From positions 1 to 49,034 of the forward strand of contig SUWJ01000017.1 in NCBI GenBank assembly GCA_015061545.1: 49,034 bases of DNA. The letters run 5' to 3'. The position numbers and the translations under genes are program-made. The first letter of the stretch is position 1. Every line of letters starts with the position of its first letter. This document shows positions 7,992 to 17,472 of this stretch, one piece after another. The notes beneath the pieces are model-generated. The model made no database searches and was not told where the DNA came from. It worked only from the letters and a program-made list of their open reading frames with translations. Source of the stretch: Lentisphaerota bacterium (lineage in GTDB: Bacteria > Verrucomicrobiota > Lentisphaeria > Victivallales > Victivallaceae).

Positions 7992-10900
7992 ATGAAATGC
8001 AAATTTTTATCCAGCATAATTCTGGCAGCGGCGGCAGCGGTTATTACTGCCGCGCCGATCAAACTTGCTGATTGCAGCTTTGCGGTTGCTCCCGCCAAAG
8101 GAGTAACGGCAGTAGGTTCGCAAAATATGCAGTTTGATACAGTCAAACAGCAATTGGTAATCGGCCGCGAACCGCATCTGAATAAGGGTGTTTCCGGCGG
8201 GATAACAATTCCGCTCAAGCGTGTACGCGGTCTGTCATTGATCGTAGCGGAAGGCGACATCACCCTCGGCGGCACCACTCCGACCGGTAATTCGCAGGTA
8301 TCGGGCAATCTTTTGTTTGATATTTTCTCTAAAACAAACAAAAAAGCGGTGGGTATAACCGTTTCCAGCAAACGTTATCACAACGACCGCAAGATTGTTT
8401 TTGCGGGCGGTAACGAATCTTACCAAACCCCCTTCAATTTCCCCATTGACGCAGCAATGCGGTTCAAACTGCAGATTGATTACGCTCAAAAAAGCTGGGT
8501 GCTGACGATTTATCAGGACGGCAAAAAATTGTTCACTACCGAAGCACACCCTCTGCCGACCAACTTTACCCCCTCCGATCTGCGGATCATTGCCAGCACC
8601 AACAACAGCAACGATGGCATGAAAATTACCGTCAGCAACATAAAAGTAAACGGCTACAGCGTTGCCGATGCCAAAAAACTGGCTGCGCAGAAAGAAGCCG
8701 ACTACTGCCCCACGCTGCCGCGTATGTATAAAAATGTCAATACCAGTCTCTACAACTCGGCGATTACCAGCTTTTCAGGCGCCAACCTGATGGACCGCGT
8801 CAGCTGCGGCGACCCTGCCGTAGCCGAAAAACGGGCTGCCGATCTGGCTGACCTCGGAATTACGACTGCACTCTACAACGGCCGTCACTTCCGCGCCAAC
8901 TATATTGAAGAATTTGACAATATCGCCAAAGTGGGCAAGATCGTCCGCGATGCCTGCGCCAAGTACGGGATCGATGTTATTGAACACCACGACCCCACCA
9001 TTATCAATTACCGCGCCTATCCGTTGATGCTTTCCAAGATCGACTGGCTGCAGCGGGATATCCGTTCCGGCGAAACTAACTACTGGTTCTGCCCCGGTAA
9101 CGACAGCTTTGCCAGCTACTTTCTGGGTTATATGAACAAACTGCAGCAGACCGCTCAGTTTGCAGGTTTTATGATCGACGAACTTAACCTTGCCAGCCGT
9201 AAGGATTGCGGTTGCGACTCCTGCCGCAAAGCCTACAACGCCGAAACCGGTCTGACGATGCCCAAAAACCTCAATTTCAATTCGCCCGCCGTTGACCAGC
9301 GTCTTTACCGCTCCTGGGGTATGCGGATGACCAACCTGACCAACAACATCCTGCTCAACGCCATGCAGAAGGTCAAGCCCGACACGATCCTGATGACCTA
9401 TTGCTCGGATTACTTCAATCCCCACAGCCAGAGCATCGACCTTGACGAAGCGGCAGCTCTTTACAGCCCCTTTGTCGGCTGGGAAAATATGATCCACAAC
9501 CCGTTGGAATCTCATACCAGCTTGATCGGCAACCTCAAGACCCGCAACGCCTACGGCGATTTTTACAACATCCCCGTCTGGAGTCTGAACCGCGAAAGCG
9601 TTTCGCCCGAAGCCAACTATGTGCAGTGGGCAGTCTGTCAGGGTACCCGCCACGCCATCTGGCACAGCGGCAGCATATTCAAGACTCCCCGCCATATTGA
9701 GTTTTTCCGTATGTACGGCAAATGGCCCGAAATCATGCCGCATGAATTTGCCCGTACCTACACAGATACGGCGCTGCTGGTGTCGGGTCAGACCTGGAGA
9801 ACTTCTCCCAACCGCAGTTTCTTCTGGTACGATTTCCGCGGAGTTATGGATATGCTGGTGCGCTCCAGCCGTCAGTTCGATACGCTGCTGGATGGCGAAC
9901 TCTTTTATCCCGGCCGCCTGAACAAATACAAAGTTCTGGTGCTGGCAAGTCAGGCATCGCTCTCGGATACCCAATGCAGAAATATCGAAAAATTTGTCCG
10001 CGAAGGCGGTGTGGTCATTGCCACGGGCAATACTTCTCTGCACGATGAATACGGCAACCGCCGCATTGACTTTGCGCTGGGCAAAGCGATGAATCTGCGC
10101 TATATGGATAAAATCCTGGGCGCCGGTAAAGGTATCAGCAAGCTGCCTGCAACTGCCAAAGAAATCGATCTGCCCCACGCATTCGCAGTCAAATTGCGCG
10201 AGCCGGGCAAATCGCAGGTGCTGATGGAATATGTTAAAGATGATGTCAAAAGCCCCGTGGTGGTCAAAACTCCCTACGGCAAAGGTGCCTTTATCTACGT
10301 TGGCGGTCAGTACGGAAACTTCCTGTACGAATTGGAGATCCGCAACTATTCCAAATACACCTATTCACCCAACCCGGCGCTGGCGTCGATCATCCACAGC
10401 GTTTACGATTACGCTCACGATCTGATCAAAACTCAGGCTCCGGTCAGCTTCAAACTGCCCGAAAAAGTCATTGCGCTGGCGAATCAGCAGCAGGACGGCA
10501 AATTGTCAGGCGATATCTTTGTGCAGATTTTCAACTTTACTGCCAGCAAGGTCAAAAAAGGCGAAAAAGTCGGCGGCAACGGTATTCCTGAAAACGATGA
10601 TATCTACCATCCCATCAACGGTGATCTGGAAATTTCCGTCAACCGCCCCTGCAGCGATACAGCGGTGCTGGAGTCGCCTGAACGCAAGAGCATCACAGTA
10701 AAAGGTGTCAAAAAAGGCAATTCCACGGTCTTTACCATCCCCGGCAAGGATATCGGTTTCTTTGCCCAGCTGCAGCTGAAAGGAGAAATCGAAAAATGTA
10801 TGGCGATCAAACAGCCGCCGATGGCTGACCCGCCCTCGACCCGTAATGTCCAGCCGACAGCCACTCCCGATCTGGATGACTTTTATTATCCTGCGGAACT

Positions 10901-12233
10901 CGTCGGCGAAATCACGGACGATCTGCCGAAAGAACTTGCCACCGATAAAGGTTTTGCGCTGGCAGCCGACGGCACGGTCAAACTGGATGGCAAAGTCATC
11001 ATTGCCGGTGACCAGTTCCGCCAGAGTTCCCACGAATGGGATGAGTTCAACAGCGTGGAAACCTTCAACAACAAGGTGGTCAAAGGCTGGCAGAACAAAG
11101 CAGCTGATGCCTTCGGGATCCTTACTTCCGGAACCAGTTCCGACAATCATGTAGCGCACGTCCGCGAGCTGACCAAACTGGGCAAAGACCGTGTCGAAAT
11201 CAACTTTGCCGGATTCGTCCGCATTGCCGACTGGAAAGGACACAACAACTCCTACACGCTGAAGATCCCCGTGGCAGCACTCAAGGGCGCCAAAGCACAC
11301 TATTACTACGGTATGCACCGCAGCGGCCGTCCCCCAAAAACTTATACCTTCACGGGCAAAGAAGCTGACGGAATGGTCATCAACTCGGTGCGTCATGTGC
11401 AGTTTACCGGCGGCGCGGTGGATTTTTCCATCGACTTTTCAACGATGGGGATTTGGGGATTGTATTGCGAAGATCTCTCCAGCCAGTACAAGTCGCATCT
11501 GGTCAAAGAAGGTGATTACTACTACTTTGTCACGCCTTCCAACGACTCGCGCTACGGCACAAAATATGTCTTCAAGGCGGTTCTGCGCAGCGGCATAACT
11601 GACTTTGCCAAGCTCCATCCCCTGCCCTATATGCGTTATCAGTACGGTTCACCCGTAAGTGACCGCTTGCAGTTCACCCGGGGCGAAACTGCCAAAAACT
11701 TTTTCATCAACAAAAATATGCGCGGATTTGAAAAAGATTTCCGTCCGGCAGATATGGAGCGTTGGAGCAATACTGCTGCCGTTAAACTGGAAACGGTAGC
11801 TGACAGCAAGGCCGATCCCCTGCACTACAGCGCCGCAGTCGGCAAAGGCAAAAACGTTTACACCATCGACACCGACAACGGTTTGCAGATGATCAACGTA
11901 ATGCTCAACGCCCGCAGCAAAGCGATCAAAGGTACGCTTTCAGCCAACAATGGCAAGGTCTATGAGTTTGACGTGGAAAAAGGTCTCTACAAAACGCAGA
12001 CTATTCCGGTAATGGTCAAAGACGGCAAGATCGCTCTTGCCATCGACGGCGACTGGGCGCTCAGCGGTTTTGTGCTCCAGCCTTTGATGTATCCCGGTGA
12101 AGATTACCTCTTCAGCCGCACTTACTTCAACTGCGGTCAGGTGCCGTGGCTGCTCAAAGAACTCCAATGCGATCCTGAGGATTGGAAGTTCTTCTCCGGA
12201 GATCATCTCCGCCGTGCCAAATGGCTCTACTGA
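7992..12233 (+). CDS. Large secreted putative glycoside hydrolase with N-terminal paralogous domain
   Basis: A 1413-residue protein with a signal peptide (1-~20). Residues ~20-225 are a copy of the preceding secreted protein. Residues ~235-590 look like a TIM-barrel hydrolase: AADLADLGITTALYNG, EHHDP, then FMIDEL with Asp396/Glu397 as candidate acid residues, followed by Cys406, Cys408 and Cys411. Residues ~590-800 (TALLVSGQTW; KYKVLVLASQASLS; FVREGGVVIATGN) resemble the glutaminase-like trimerisation domain of GH42 beta-galactosidases. The last ~600 residues are beta-rich and unassigned. AAGGA precedes the ATG. I could not place the second catalytic carboxylate, so substrate and even activity are uncertain; a family outside GH42 is quite possible. 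Confidence 0.7.
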   Translation: MKCKFLSSIILAAAAAVITAAPIKLADCSFAVAPAKGVTAVGSQNMQFDTVKQQLVIGREPHLNKGVSGGITIPLKRVRGLSLIVAEGDITLGGTTPTGNSQVSGNLLFDIFSKTNKKAVGITVSSKRYHNDRKIVFAGGNESYQTPFNFPIDAAMRFKLQIDYAQKSWVLTIYQDGKKLFTTEAHPLPTNFTPSDLRIIASTNNSNDGMKITVSNIKVNGYSVADAKKLAAQKEADYCPTLPRMYKNVNTSLYNSAITSFSGANLMDRVSCGDPAVAEKRAADLADLGITTALYNGRHFRANYIEEFDNIAKVGKIVRDACAKYGIDVIEHHDPTIINYRAYPLMLSKIDWLQRDIRSGETNYWFCPGNDSFASYFLGYMNKLQQTAQFAGFMIDELNLASRKDCGCDSCRKAYNAETGLTMPKNLNFNSPAVDQRLYRSWGMRMTNLTNNILLNAMQKVKPDTILMTYCSDYFNPHSQSIDLDEAAALYSPFVGWENMIHNPLESHTSLIGNLKTRNAYGDFYNIPVWSLNRESVSPEANYVQWAVCQGTRHAIWHSGSIFKTPRHIEFFRMYGKWPEIMPHEFARTYTDTALLVSGQTWRTSPNRSFFWYDFRGVMDMLVRSSRQFDTLLDGELFYPGRLNKYKVLVLASQASLSDTQCRNIEKFVREGGVVIATGNTSLHDEYGNRRIDFALGKAMNLRYMDKILGAGKGISKLPATAKEIDLPHAFAVKLREPGKSQVLMEYVKDDVKSPVVVKTPYGKGAFIYVGGQYGNFLYELEIRNYSKYTYSPNPALASIIHSVYDYAHDLIKTQAPVSFKLPEKVIALANQQQDGKLSGDIFVQIFNFTASKVKKGEKVGGNGIPENDDIYHPINGDLEISVNRPCSDTAVLESPERKSITVKGVKKGNSTVFTIPGKDIGFFAQLQLKGEIEKCMAIKQPPMADPPSTRNVQPTATPDLDDFYYPAELVGEITDDLPKELATDKGFALAADGTVKLDGKVIIAGDQFRQSSHEWDEFNSVETFNNKVVKGWQNKAADAFGILTSGTSSDNHVAHVRELTKLGKDRVEINFAGFVRIADWKGHNNSYTLKIPVAALKGAKAHYYYGMHRSGRPPKTYTFTGKEADGMVINSVRHVQFTGGAVDFSIDFSTMGIWGLYCEDLSSQYKSHLVKEGDYYYFVTPSNDSRYGTKYVFKAVLRSGITDFAKLHPLPYMRYQYGSPVSDRLQFTRGETAKNFFINKNMRGFEKDFRPADMERWSNTAAVKLETVADSKADPLHYSAAVGKGKNVYTIDTDNGLQMINVMLNARSKAIKGTLSANNGKVYEFDVEKGLYKTQTIPVMVKDGKIALAIDGDWALSGFVLQPLMYPGEDYLFSRTYFNCGQVPWLLKELQCDPEDWKFFSGDHLRRAKWLY

Positions 12234-12237
12234 CAAA

Positions 12238-12254
12238 TAAGTAAGTCTTACTTA
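12238..12254 (+). repeat. Short perfect palindrome after the hydrolase stop
   Basis: TAAGTAAG and CTTACTTA flank a single T. It lies immediately downstream of the hydrolase stop codon and just before the terminator hairpin. Possibly a protein-binding site or an mRNA-end structure; function unknown. Confidence 0.4.
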
Positions 12255-12255
12255 C

Positions 12256-12298
12256 GGCTCTGCTGCCAAATTCAAGTTTTGGCAGCAGAGCCTTTTTT
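12256..12298 (+). terminator. Strong rho-independent terminator of the hydrolase gene
   Basis: GGCTCTGCTGCCAAA pairs with TTTGGCAGCAGAGCC around a short loop, followed by six T. It ends plus-strand transcription of the island. Confidence 0.92.
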
Positions 12299-12331
12299 AT
12301 GGCATACTTATTGCATCGGCAGCAGATATAC

Positions 12332-12380
12332 AAAAAGCCGGAATTGCTTTATGGTATTTTCAAGCAATTCCGGCAAATTT
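12332..12380. terminator. Bidirectional terminator between the convergent hydrolase genes
   Basis: GCCGGAATTGCTT (12337-12349) pairs perfectly with AAGCAATTCCGGC (12362-12374). Five A lie to the left (T on the minus strand) and AAATTTTTT to the right, so it can act on both strands. Its main job is to end the minus-strand hydrolase transcript. Confidence 0.88.
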
Positions 12381-12411
12381 TTTAACAGTTGTTTTACTGA
12401 ACTGCAGCAGC

Positions 12412-15400
12412 TTACTTGATCCGGAAAAGTTTTATATCGCCCGGCAGGGCATCAAACGTAAAACTGTTGCCGGAGCCTTCGATCACCTTTTCTTCGATCA
12501 CATCATATACTTGCGTAAAACTTTTGCCGGGCAGCGTAACAGTACGCTTGCCGGGAGCATCAACGGCAAATATACCGACAAATTCGCCGTCAAAAACCAC
12601 CCGGTCGGCGCGGTCGATCAACGGCTGCACCCCGGATTTCTTCAGCACATCGCGCAGAAGCGAACCGCTTTTGTCGTAGCTGCTCAGCCATACGCTGCGG
12701 CCGCGTTTGATATTCTTCCAGGCGGCGGCGATCCTGCCGTTCGGATAGCGGCCCAGCACATTGACTTTGCCCTTTACGGTAAACGCCTCGCAATTATTCA
12801 TTCCGGGGATACCTGCATTGACTCCGCTGTTGCTCTTAAAATACAGCGCAGTACCTTCGGGCATCAAATCAAAATCAAAACCGGTGAGTTCTTTCATGCC
12901 TTTCAGACCGCCCTGCTGACCGTAGCCGGGAGCGTAAAGCCACACTACGGTTTTGCCCGCGGGGTAAACTTTTTCCTGCAGGAAACGCGCCAGTTTGGGA
13001 TTTTTGCGCCATGCGTTCTGGAAATAGAGTACTTTATATTTGCTGAGATCCAAATCGTAGATATCTTCCAACTCAAACATATCGTAAGGCACGCCGCACA
13101 GCGCGATCATCCGCTGAGCTTCCGCCGCCATGGTAAAGGGCTTCATCTTGCCCCAGCGGCCGTCGTTGATGCTGACGCCGTCCACAAATTTTTCGTCAAA
13201 GAAGTATGCCAGCGGAGTCTGATAAGTTATATTGCGCTTATTGACTTCGTTATAAAGTTTGAGCATCTTCTTGAAATCTTCGTGGAAGTAGTCATTATCG
13301 TACCAGTCGGCCCCGATTTCAAAGAACCATACTGCCTCGCGTTTGATCATGGCATAAAGGAATTCCCGCCAGTTTTCCGTCAGCGACGCCTGAGCGTGAT
13401 GAGTTACCGCATGAGCATCACGGGGAGTAAGGTAGGTGCGGTTATCCGCTTCCTGCAGCCAGACAATACCGTGCTTGCGGTAGCTGGATTCCACCGTACC
13501 GGTACCGGAAATATCCCCGGGGTGACGCCACGCATAAGTAATGGGCGAAGCCATCACATCCACCTTGCCCGAAGCCAGCAGCCGCGACAGGTCATAATGC
13601 CCCGTAATCCCGGGATTGGCTGAAATATGGCTCAAGGTCATCAGATAGCCGAAATAGAGGAATCTGAGTTTGTCGGGAGCTGAATCTTTGATCGCATCCA
13701 GCATTGCCATAATCGTATCCACATTGGCTTCATGCACGCTGCGGTTGTAGTCCATTACGTCCTGACGTTCAGGCGGCAGGAAATAAGAGTCTTTAAGCTG
13801 GCGGAGTTTCTGTTCGGGAACGGTTGCACTCGCCAGAGTGACACTATTGTTGTTCCACGCTTGCTGCAGCGCGGCATCGGTGCGGTATTTTTTGCGCAAA
13901 AATTCACGGAAATACTGCTGCATGGGTTCGCTGTAATCCGGAAAACAGTTATGTTTTTGCGGAATCACCCATTCAGGACCGCGCAAATTACAGGGCATAT
14001 AAGCGATGATTGCGCCGGCATACCATTGATTTTCGATGTGCTTGATGAATTTTCTGACCATATTGGCAGTTTCGGTACGCCACAGGGTACTGGCAGGCGA
14101 AGCAAATGTACCGTCGGCGCCATGCGTTGTACCGTCAGCAAATTTGATCAGCTGATCGGGGTGTTTTTCCTGCCACCAGCCGGGAGGCGAAAGGCGGAAC
14201 TCCAAAACGATCTTGCCATCGGGCACATTCCGCAACAATTCTTCCACCGCTTTGTCCAGCGTATAGTAATTCACCGAGTTATCGCTCTTCCAAGCCTCAA
14301 AACTGAATTCCCACGGCAGGCGGAAAAGTTTGAATCCGCTTTTTTGAACATTGTTATAAGCGTTGACCCGGCTGCCGCGCCAGCTTACGCCGTAAAGCAT
14401 GGGCGTAACGATTTCGCCGTTGACTTCCATACGCGGATGGTCAAGGTCGTGATTGATACGGGCAACGGTTTTCTGCCGGCGGTAAGAATCTTTATCAAGT
14501 TCCTTGAGCGTATTTCCTTCGGGCATCTCGTCCCGATAGGTCACCATATTCAGCCACGGGCCGTAGGGCGGAACATAGTAGCTCTTGGCGGGTGCCCAGC
14601 CGCTGCGGGTATTTTCGGGCGGATCGACCCGCCGCCAGTTTTCACCCGGCGGAGTTATACGGCAAAGCCAGCTTGCATCCGAAGCAATATAGCTGATCTT
14701 ACCTGCTTTGTCCACCAATTTAAGTTCGCACAGCAGCCCGCCGACCGATCCGCCGTTATAACCGCTTACGGTAATAACATTTTTGCCTTTACGCAAATAT
14801 TTTTTTACATCAGTATATTGCGGATCGTTCCACACATTGTTGTTGAATATGCGGTTGTTGTTCACTTCCAGAGTAAAAGCATCGTCGCAGGTTGCCTGTA
14901 AAAAGGCGACATCCAATTCAGCGGGATCGTTGATGTTGAACTCCTTGCGGAAATGACAATGCTGCTTTTCTTTGATACCGTCTGCCGACCAGATCCATTC
15001 TGCCCGCCATGTAGCGGCGCCGCCCATATCTTCCACCAGCGCATCCCCCAGCTGATAAGCCTTGGCGGAATTCAGCACCAGGTCGCCCTTAAACGCGGTT
15101 CCCGGAACAACATATTCGGCCTGATAAAGGTGCATATTGCCCAGTTTTTTACCCGAATCCTTCAATTCATATTCAAACACGCTGGCGCCTGAACGATCCA
15201 CGGCACAAACTTTCACCACGGTACCGGCGGAAGCGTAAACGCTTGCCAGATAACGATGCCCCGGCTTGAGCGAATCAAGGATCGTGCTGATCCTGCCGCC
15301 GCTGACACGACATACCGGATAAGGGAAATTATTTACATTAACGATTTTTGCAGATTTTTCCGCCTTCCAGAAAAGCGGATCTGACCCATTTTCTTTCAGC

Positions 15401-15942
15401 AAAAAAGCTCCGTTTTTCAGCGTATCGGCGCCGCGGCGGAACGCTACAGCATGGATCGTACCATCCGAGCCGTAGCCAGAATCGGCAAACAATATCTGAA
15501 AACAGTTGATATTCCCCCCTTTCCAACGGGGGATAGAATCGAGTTTTTCCACCTTTTTCAGAGGATAAAAGCGGTCATTACCATCCCATGAGCTGTTGAA
15601 TTTATGCTGGTTGGCATAACCGCCTTCGCCGGGACCGTAAGCCAGCAGCGTGTAGAGCATAGAACAGCCTGAGCGGTAAAACTCCACATAATTATACTCT
15701 TTGCTGTCGATCTTCAGACCGTCGATTTGCAGATGATGATACTTTTTGTCGATCACAAAATGAAATCCCCGGTCCGTAATTGATCCGAGCTTTCCGAAGT
15801 TATGGCTTAAATTTGCTGAATCAGGCGTTTGCTGCCAGATATTTTTATCGGCAAGATTCCACGCCAACTTTCCCTGCGCCGCCATCAACGGAAATACCGC
15901 CATGCTCAACAGCGGCAGCAATAACAGTTTGACTTTTTTCAT
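12412..15942 (-). CDS. Secreted GH-A-like glycoside hydrolase (beta-galactosidase type)
   Basis: A 1176-residue protein with a signal peptide (1-~22). Residues ~310-430 (AEWIWSADG, CDDAFTLEVNNN, YLRKGKNVITVSGYNGG) are a jelly-roll/galactose-binding-like domain as found in rhamnosidases and beta-galactosidases. Residues ~500-900 form a probable TIM barrel (MLYGVSWRG, FKLFRLPWEFSFE, IVLEFRLSPPGWWQ). Glu657 in RGPEW and Glu875 in WFFEIGADW are 218 residues apart, a spacing that fits the acid/base and nucleophile of clan GH-A. Residues ~935-1070 (LSKYKVLYFQN, GKTVVWLYAPG) look like a GH42-type glutaminase-like domain. AAGGAG precedes the ATG. Exact family and substrate are unknown. Confidence 0.75.
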   Translation of the reverse strand: MKKVKLLLLPLLSMAVFPLMAAQGKLAWNLADKNIWQQTPDSANLSHNFGKLGSITDRGFHFVIDKKYHHLQIDGLKIDSKEYNYVEFYRSGCSMLYTLLAYGPGEGGYANQHKFNSSWDGNDRFYPLKKVEKLDSIPRWKGGNINCFQILFADSGYGSDGTIHAVAFRRGADTLKNGAFLLKENGSDPLFWKAEKSAKIVNVNNFPYPVCRVSGGRISTILDSLKPGHRYLASVYASAGTVVKVCAVDRSGASVFEYELKDSGKKLGNMHLYQAEYVVPGTAFKGDLVLNSAKAYQLGDALVEDMGGAATWRAEWIWSADGIKEKQHCHFRKEFNINDPAELDVAFLQATCDDAFTLEVNNNRIFNNNVWNDPQYTDVKKYLRKGKNVITVSGYNGGSVGGLLCELKLVDKAGKISYIASDASWLCRITPPGENWRRVDPPENTRSGWAPAKSYYVPPYGPWLNMVTYRDEMPEGNTLKELDKDSYRRQKTVARINHDLDHPRMEVNGEIVTPMLYGVSWRGSRVNAYNNVQKSGFKLFRLPWEFSFEAWKSDNSVNYYTLDKAVEELLRNVPDGKIVLEFRLSPPGWWQEKHPDQLIKFADGTTHGADGTFASPASTLWRTETANMVRKFIKHIENQWYAGAIIAYMPCNLRGPEWVIPQKHNCFPDYSEPMQQYFREFLRKKYRTDAALQQAWNNNSVTLASATVPEQKLRQLKDSYFLPPERQDVMDYNRSVHEANVDTIMAMLDAIKDSAPDKLRFLYFGYLMTLSHISANPGITGHYDLSRLLASGKVDVMASPITYAWRHPGDISGTGTVESSYRKHGIVWLQEADNRTYLTPRDAHAVTHHAQASLTENWREFLYAMIKREAVWFFEIGADWYDNDYFHEDFKKMLKLYNEVNKRNITYQTPLAYFFDEKFVDGVSINDGRWGKMKPFTMAAEAQRMIALCGVPYDMFELEDIYDLDLSKYKVLYFQNAWRKNPKLARFLQEKVYPAGKTVVWLYAPGYGQQGGLKGMKELTGFDFDLMPEGTALYFKSNSGVNAGIPGMNNCEAFTVKGKVNVLGRYPNGRIAAAWKNIKRGRSVWLSSYDKSGSLLRDVLKKSGVQPLIDRADRVVFDGEFVGIFAVDAPGKRTVTLPGKSFTQVYDVIEEKVIEGSGNSFTFDALPGDIKLFRIK

Positions 15943-15975
15943 TTCATCTCCTTATGGTTAGGTTTCACGCTATTT

Positions 15976-16004
15976 AATATAGTCCCCAAAAATACTCTTG
16001 ACAA
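15976..16004 (-). promoter_or_regulatory. Sigma70-like promoter of the minus-strand hydrolase gene
   Basis: On the minus strand TTGTCA (16004-15999) and TATATT (15981-15976) are 17 bases apart, about 34 bases before the start codon. The -35 is part of TTGACAA, which also reads as a -35 on the plus strand, but the plus-strand TATAAT at 16030-16035 is 26 bases away, too far to pair with it. Confidence 0.65.
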
Positions 16005-16157
16005 TGAATATATTTTCTTTTTTTTGGATTATAATATCAATTTTATATCATTATCAACAACTTTTCGCAGATCAAGGTTTGAAAAATGCCTGTCTTCAGA
16101 TTATATTAAAAGCAAACCGTTCATTACGCAAGCAATATTCTGAAAAAGGGAAAGTGC

Positions 16158-16928
16158 ATGGAAAATTTTATCTCCGTATGTCCTGCCTGCCGCAGCGCCT
16201 TGCAAATACAATCGTGCTATATCGGTCAGCAAGTCCGCTGTCCCAAATGTAAAACTGCATTTATTGCCCGAACCGACAATGCCGACGATCATGCTCCGCC
16301 TGCAGCCGGGAATGTCAAGCGCCGTCCCAAGCTGACCTGCTGTCTTATATCCTGCGGATGTCTGCTCTGCGCAGCAGCGATCGTGGGGATTCTGCTTGCC
16401 CTACCCTTGATTTTTACAGGCAAATACAAAAACACCACTTTGCACTGTATTAACAATATGAAGCATTTCGGCCTTGCTATTTGTATGTATCAGGATGACT
16501 ATGATGATTTTCTGCCGCCCGATGACAATGGTTCATGGCTTAAAACAATGAAAGAATGCGGTTTATTTTTTGAAGATCAACAAAACGGAGTTGGAAAGTG
16601 TTCTGCCGGCGACAACGCATATATTTATCTTGGCAGCGGATTGCGCGGTAATTTGAACGGCACTCGCTCTGACAGTATAAAAAATCCTGAATTTACTCCC
16701 ATAATACTCTGCATAAATCAACACAATTCCACGTCGATTCCTGTACTCTTTGCAGATGGTCACGTTGAATCATGCCCCCTGCCTGATGCCAAAGCAGACC
16801 TGACTGCCCTTATCCGTTATTATCAGAAGGCTATGGATGACGAAAAAACGGTGCAAATATTGTTGCGTAATCTCGCTCTGCACCAGGAAGCCCGGGCAGA
16901 AAAACCCGGCAACAAAGTAAATAAATAA
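16158..16928 (+). CDS. Zinc-ribbon / pseudopilin-body fusion membrane protein
   Basis: A 256-residue protein with an unusual architecture. Residues 8-31 are an MJ0042-like zinc ribbon (CPAC and CPKC, cysteines 8, 11, 28, 31). A transmembrane helix follows (~58-82; CCLISCGCLLCAAA then GILLALPLIF). The rest copies the part of pseudopilin-like proteins that normally comes after the N-terminal helix: CINNMKHFGLAICMYQDDYDD, then a VLFADGHVES tail. So the zinc ribbon and its helix stand where the prepilin leader should be. The ribbon should face the cytoplasm and the body the outside. The following acetyltransferase starts 19 bases later. Function unknown; the domain reading is mine. Confidence 0.7.
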   Translation: MENFISVCPACRSALQIQSCYIGQQVRCPKCKTAFIARTDNADDHAPPAAGNVKRRPKLTCCLISCGCLLCAAAIVGILLALPLIFTGKYKNTTLHCINNMKHFGLAICMYQDDYDDFLPPDDNGSWLKTMKECGLFFEDQQNGVGKCSAGDNAYIYLGSGLRGNLNGTRSDSIKNPEFTPIILCINQHNSTSIPVLFADGHVESCPLPDAKADLTALIRYYQKAMDDEKTVQILLRNLALHQEARAEKPGNKVNK

Positions 16929-16947
16929 AATCAGAAACCTATATATT

Positions 16948-17454
16948 ATGACAAAAATATCAAACGGATTTTTTATTGCCCCCTATTCCGCAGAAGATAC
17001 CGCCGAAGCGGTGGCGCTGTGGAACTCCATCGTAAAAGCAGGGCGGGCGTTCCCGCAGGAAGATGAACTTGACCTGATTTCAGGCCATGAATTTTTCCGG
17101 CTCCAAACCTTTACCGGAATTGCCCGCTCAACTACCGACCGCCAACTGGCAGGATTGTATATTCTGCACGATAATAATGTCGGGCGCTGTCGGCATATTG
17201 CCAATGCCAGTTATGCGGTAGATGCAGCTTTCCGCGGCCGCGGGATCGGCGAACTTCTGGTTCGGCATTGCATTGAGCAAGCCGGAAAATCTCAATATAA
17301 GATACTGCAATTCAACGCGGTAGTCAAAAGCAACACCCCCGCGCTGAATTTATACCGCAAGCTGGGTTTTGTTCAACTGGGGATCATCCCGGCAGGATTC
17401 CGCAATATCCACGGGGAATACGAAGATATTATTCCCCACTATATTACGCTGTAA
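16948..17454 (+). CDS. GNAT-family N-acetyltransferase
   Basis: A 168-residue acetyl-CoA-dependent transferase. Motif A is AAFRGRGIGELLVRHC (residues ~92-107), and NLYRKLGFVQLG near residue 137 is the conserved C-terminal signature. The sequence and length (N-terminal YSAEDTAEAVALWNSI, C-terminal HGEYEDIIPHY) resemble fungal and bacterial L-azetidine/amino-acid-type acetyltransferases as well as generic Ard1-like members, so the substrate is open. No ribosome binding site is evident. It follows the zinc-ribbon gene by 19 bases and is probably co-transcribed. It converges on the HPr gene with an 18-base gap. Confidence 0.85.
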   Translation: MTKISNGFFIAPYSAEDTAEAVALWNSIVKAGRAFPQEDELDLISGHEFFRLQTFTGIARSTTDRQLAGLYILHDNNVGRCRHIANASYAVDAAFRGRGIGELLVRHCIEQAGKSQYKILQFNAVVKSNTPALNLYRKLGFVQLGIIPAGFRNIHGEYEDIIPHYITL

Positions 17455-17472
17455 TAGCTTTGCCGCAGCTCC

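Noticed and set aside
8775-10178. 467-codon open frame on the minus strand
   Set aside because: Antisense to the large hydrolase gene, no motif, no ribosome binding site; a shadow frame.
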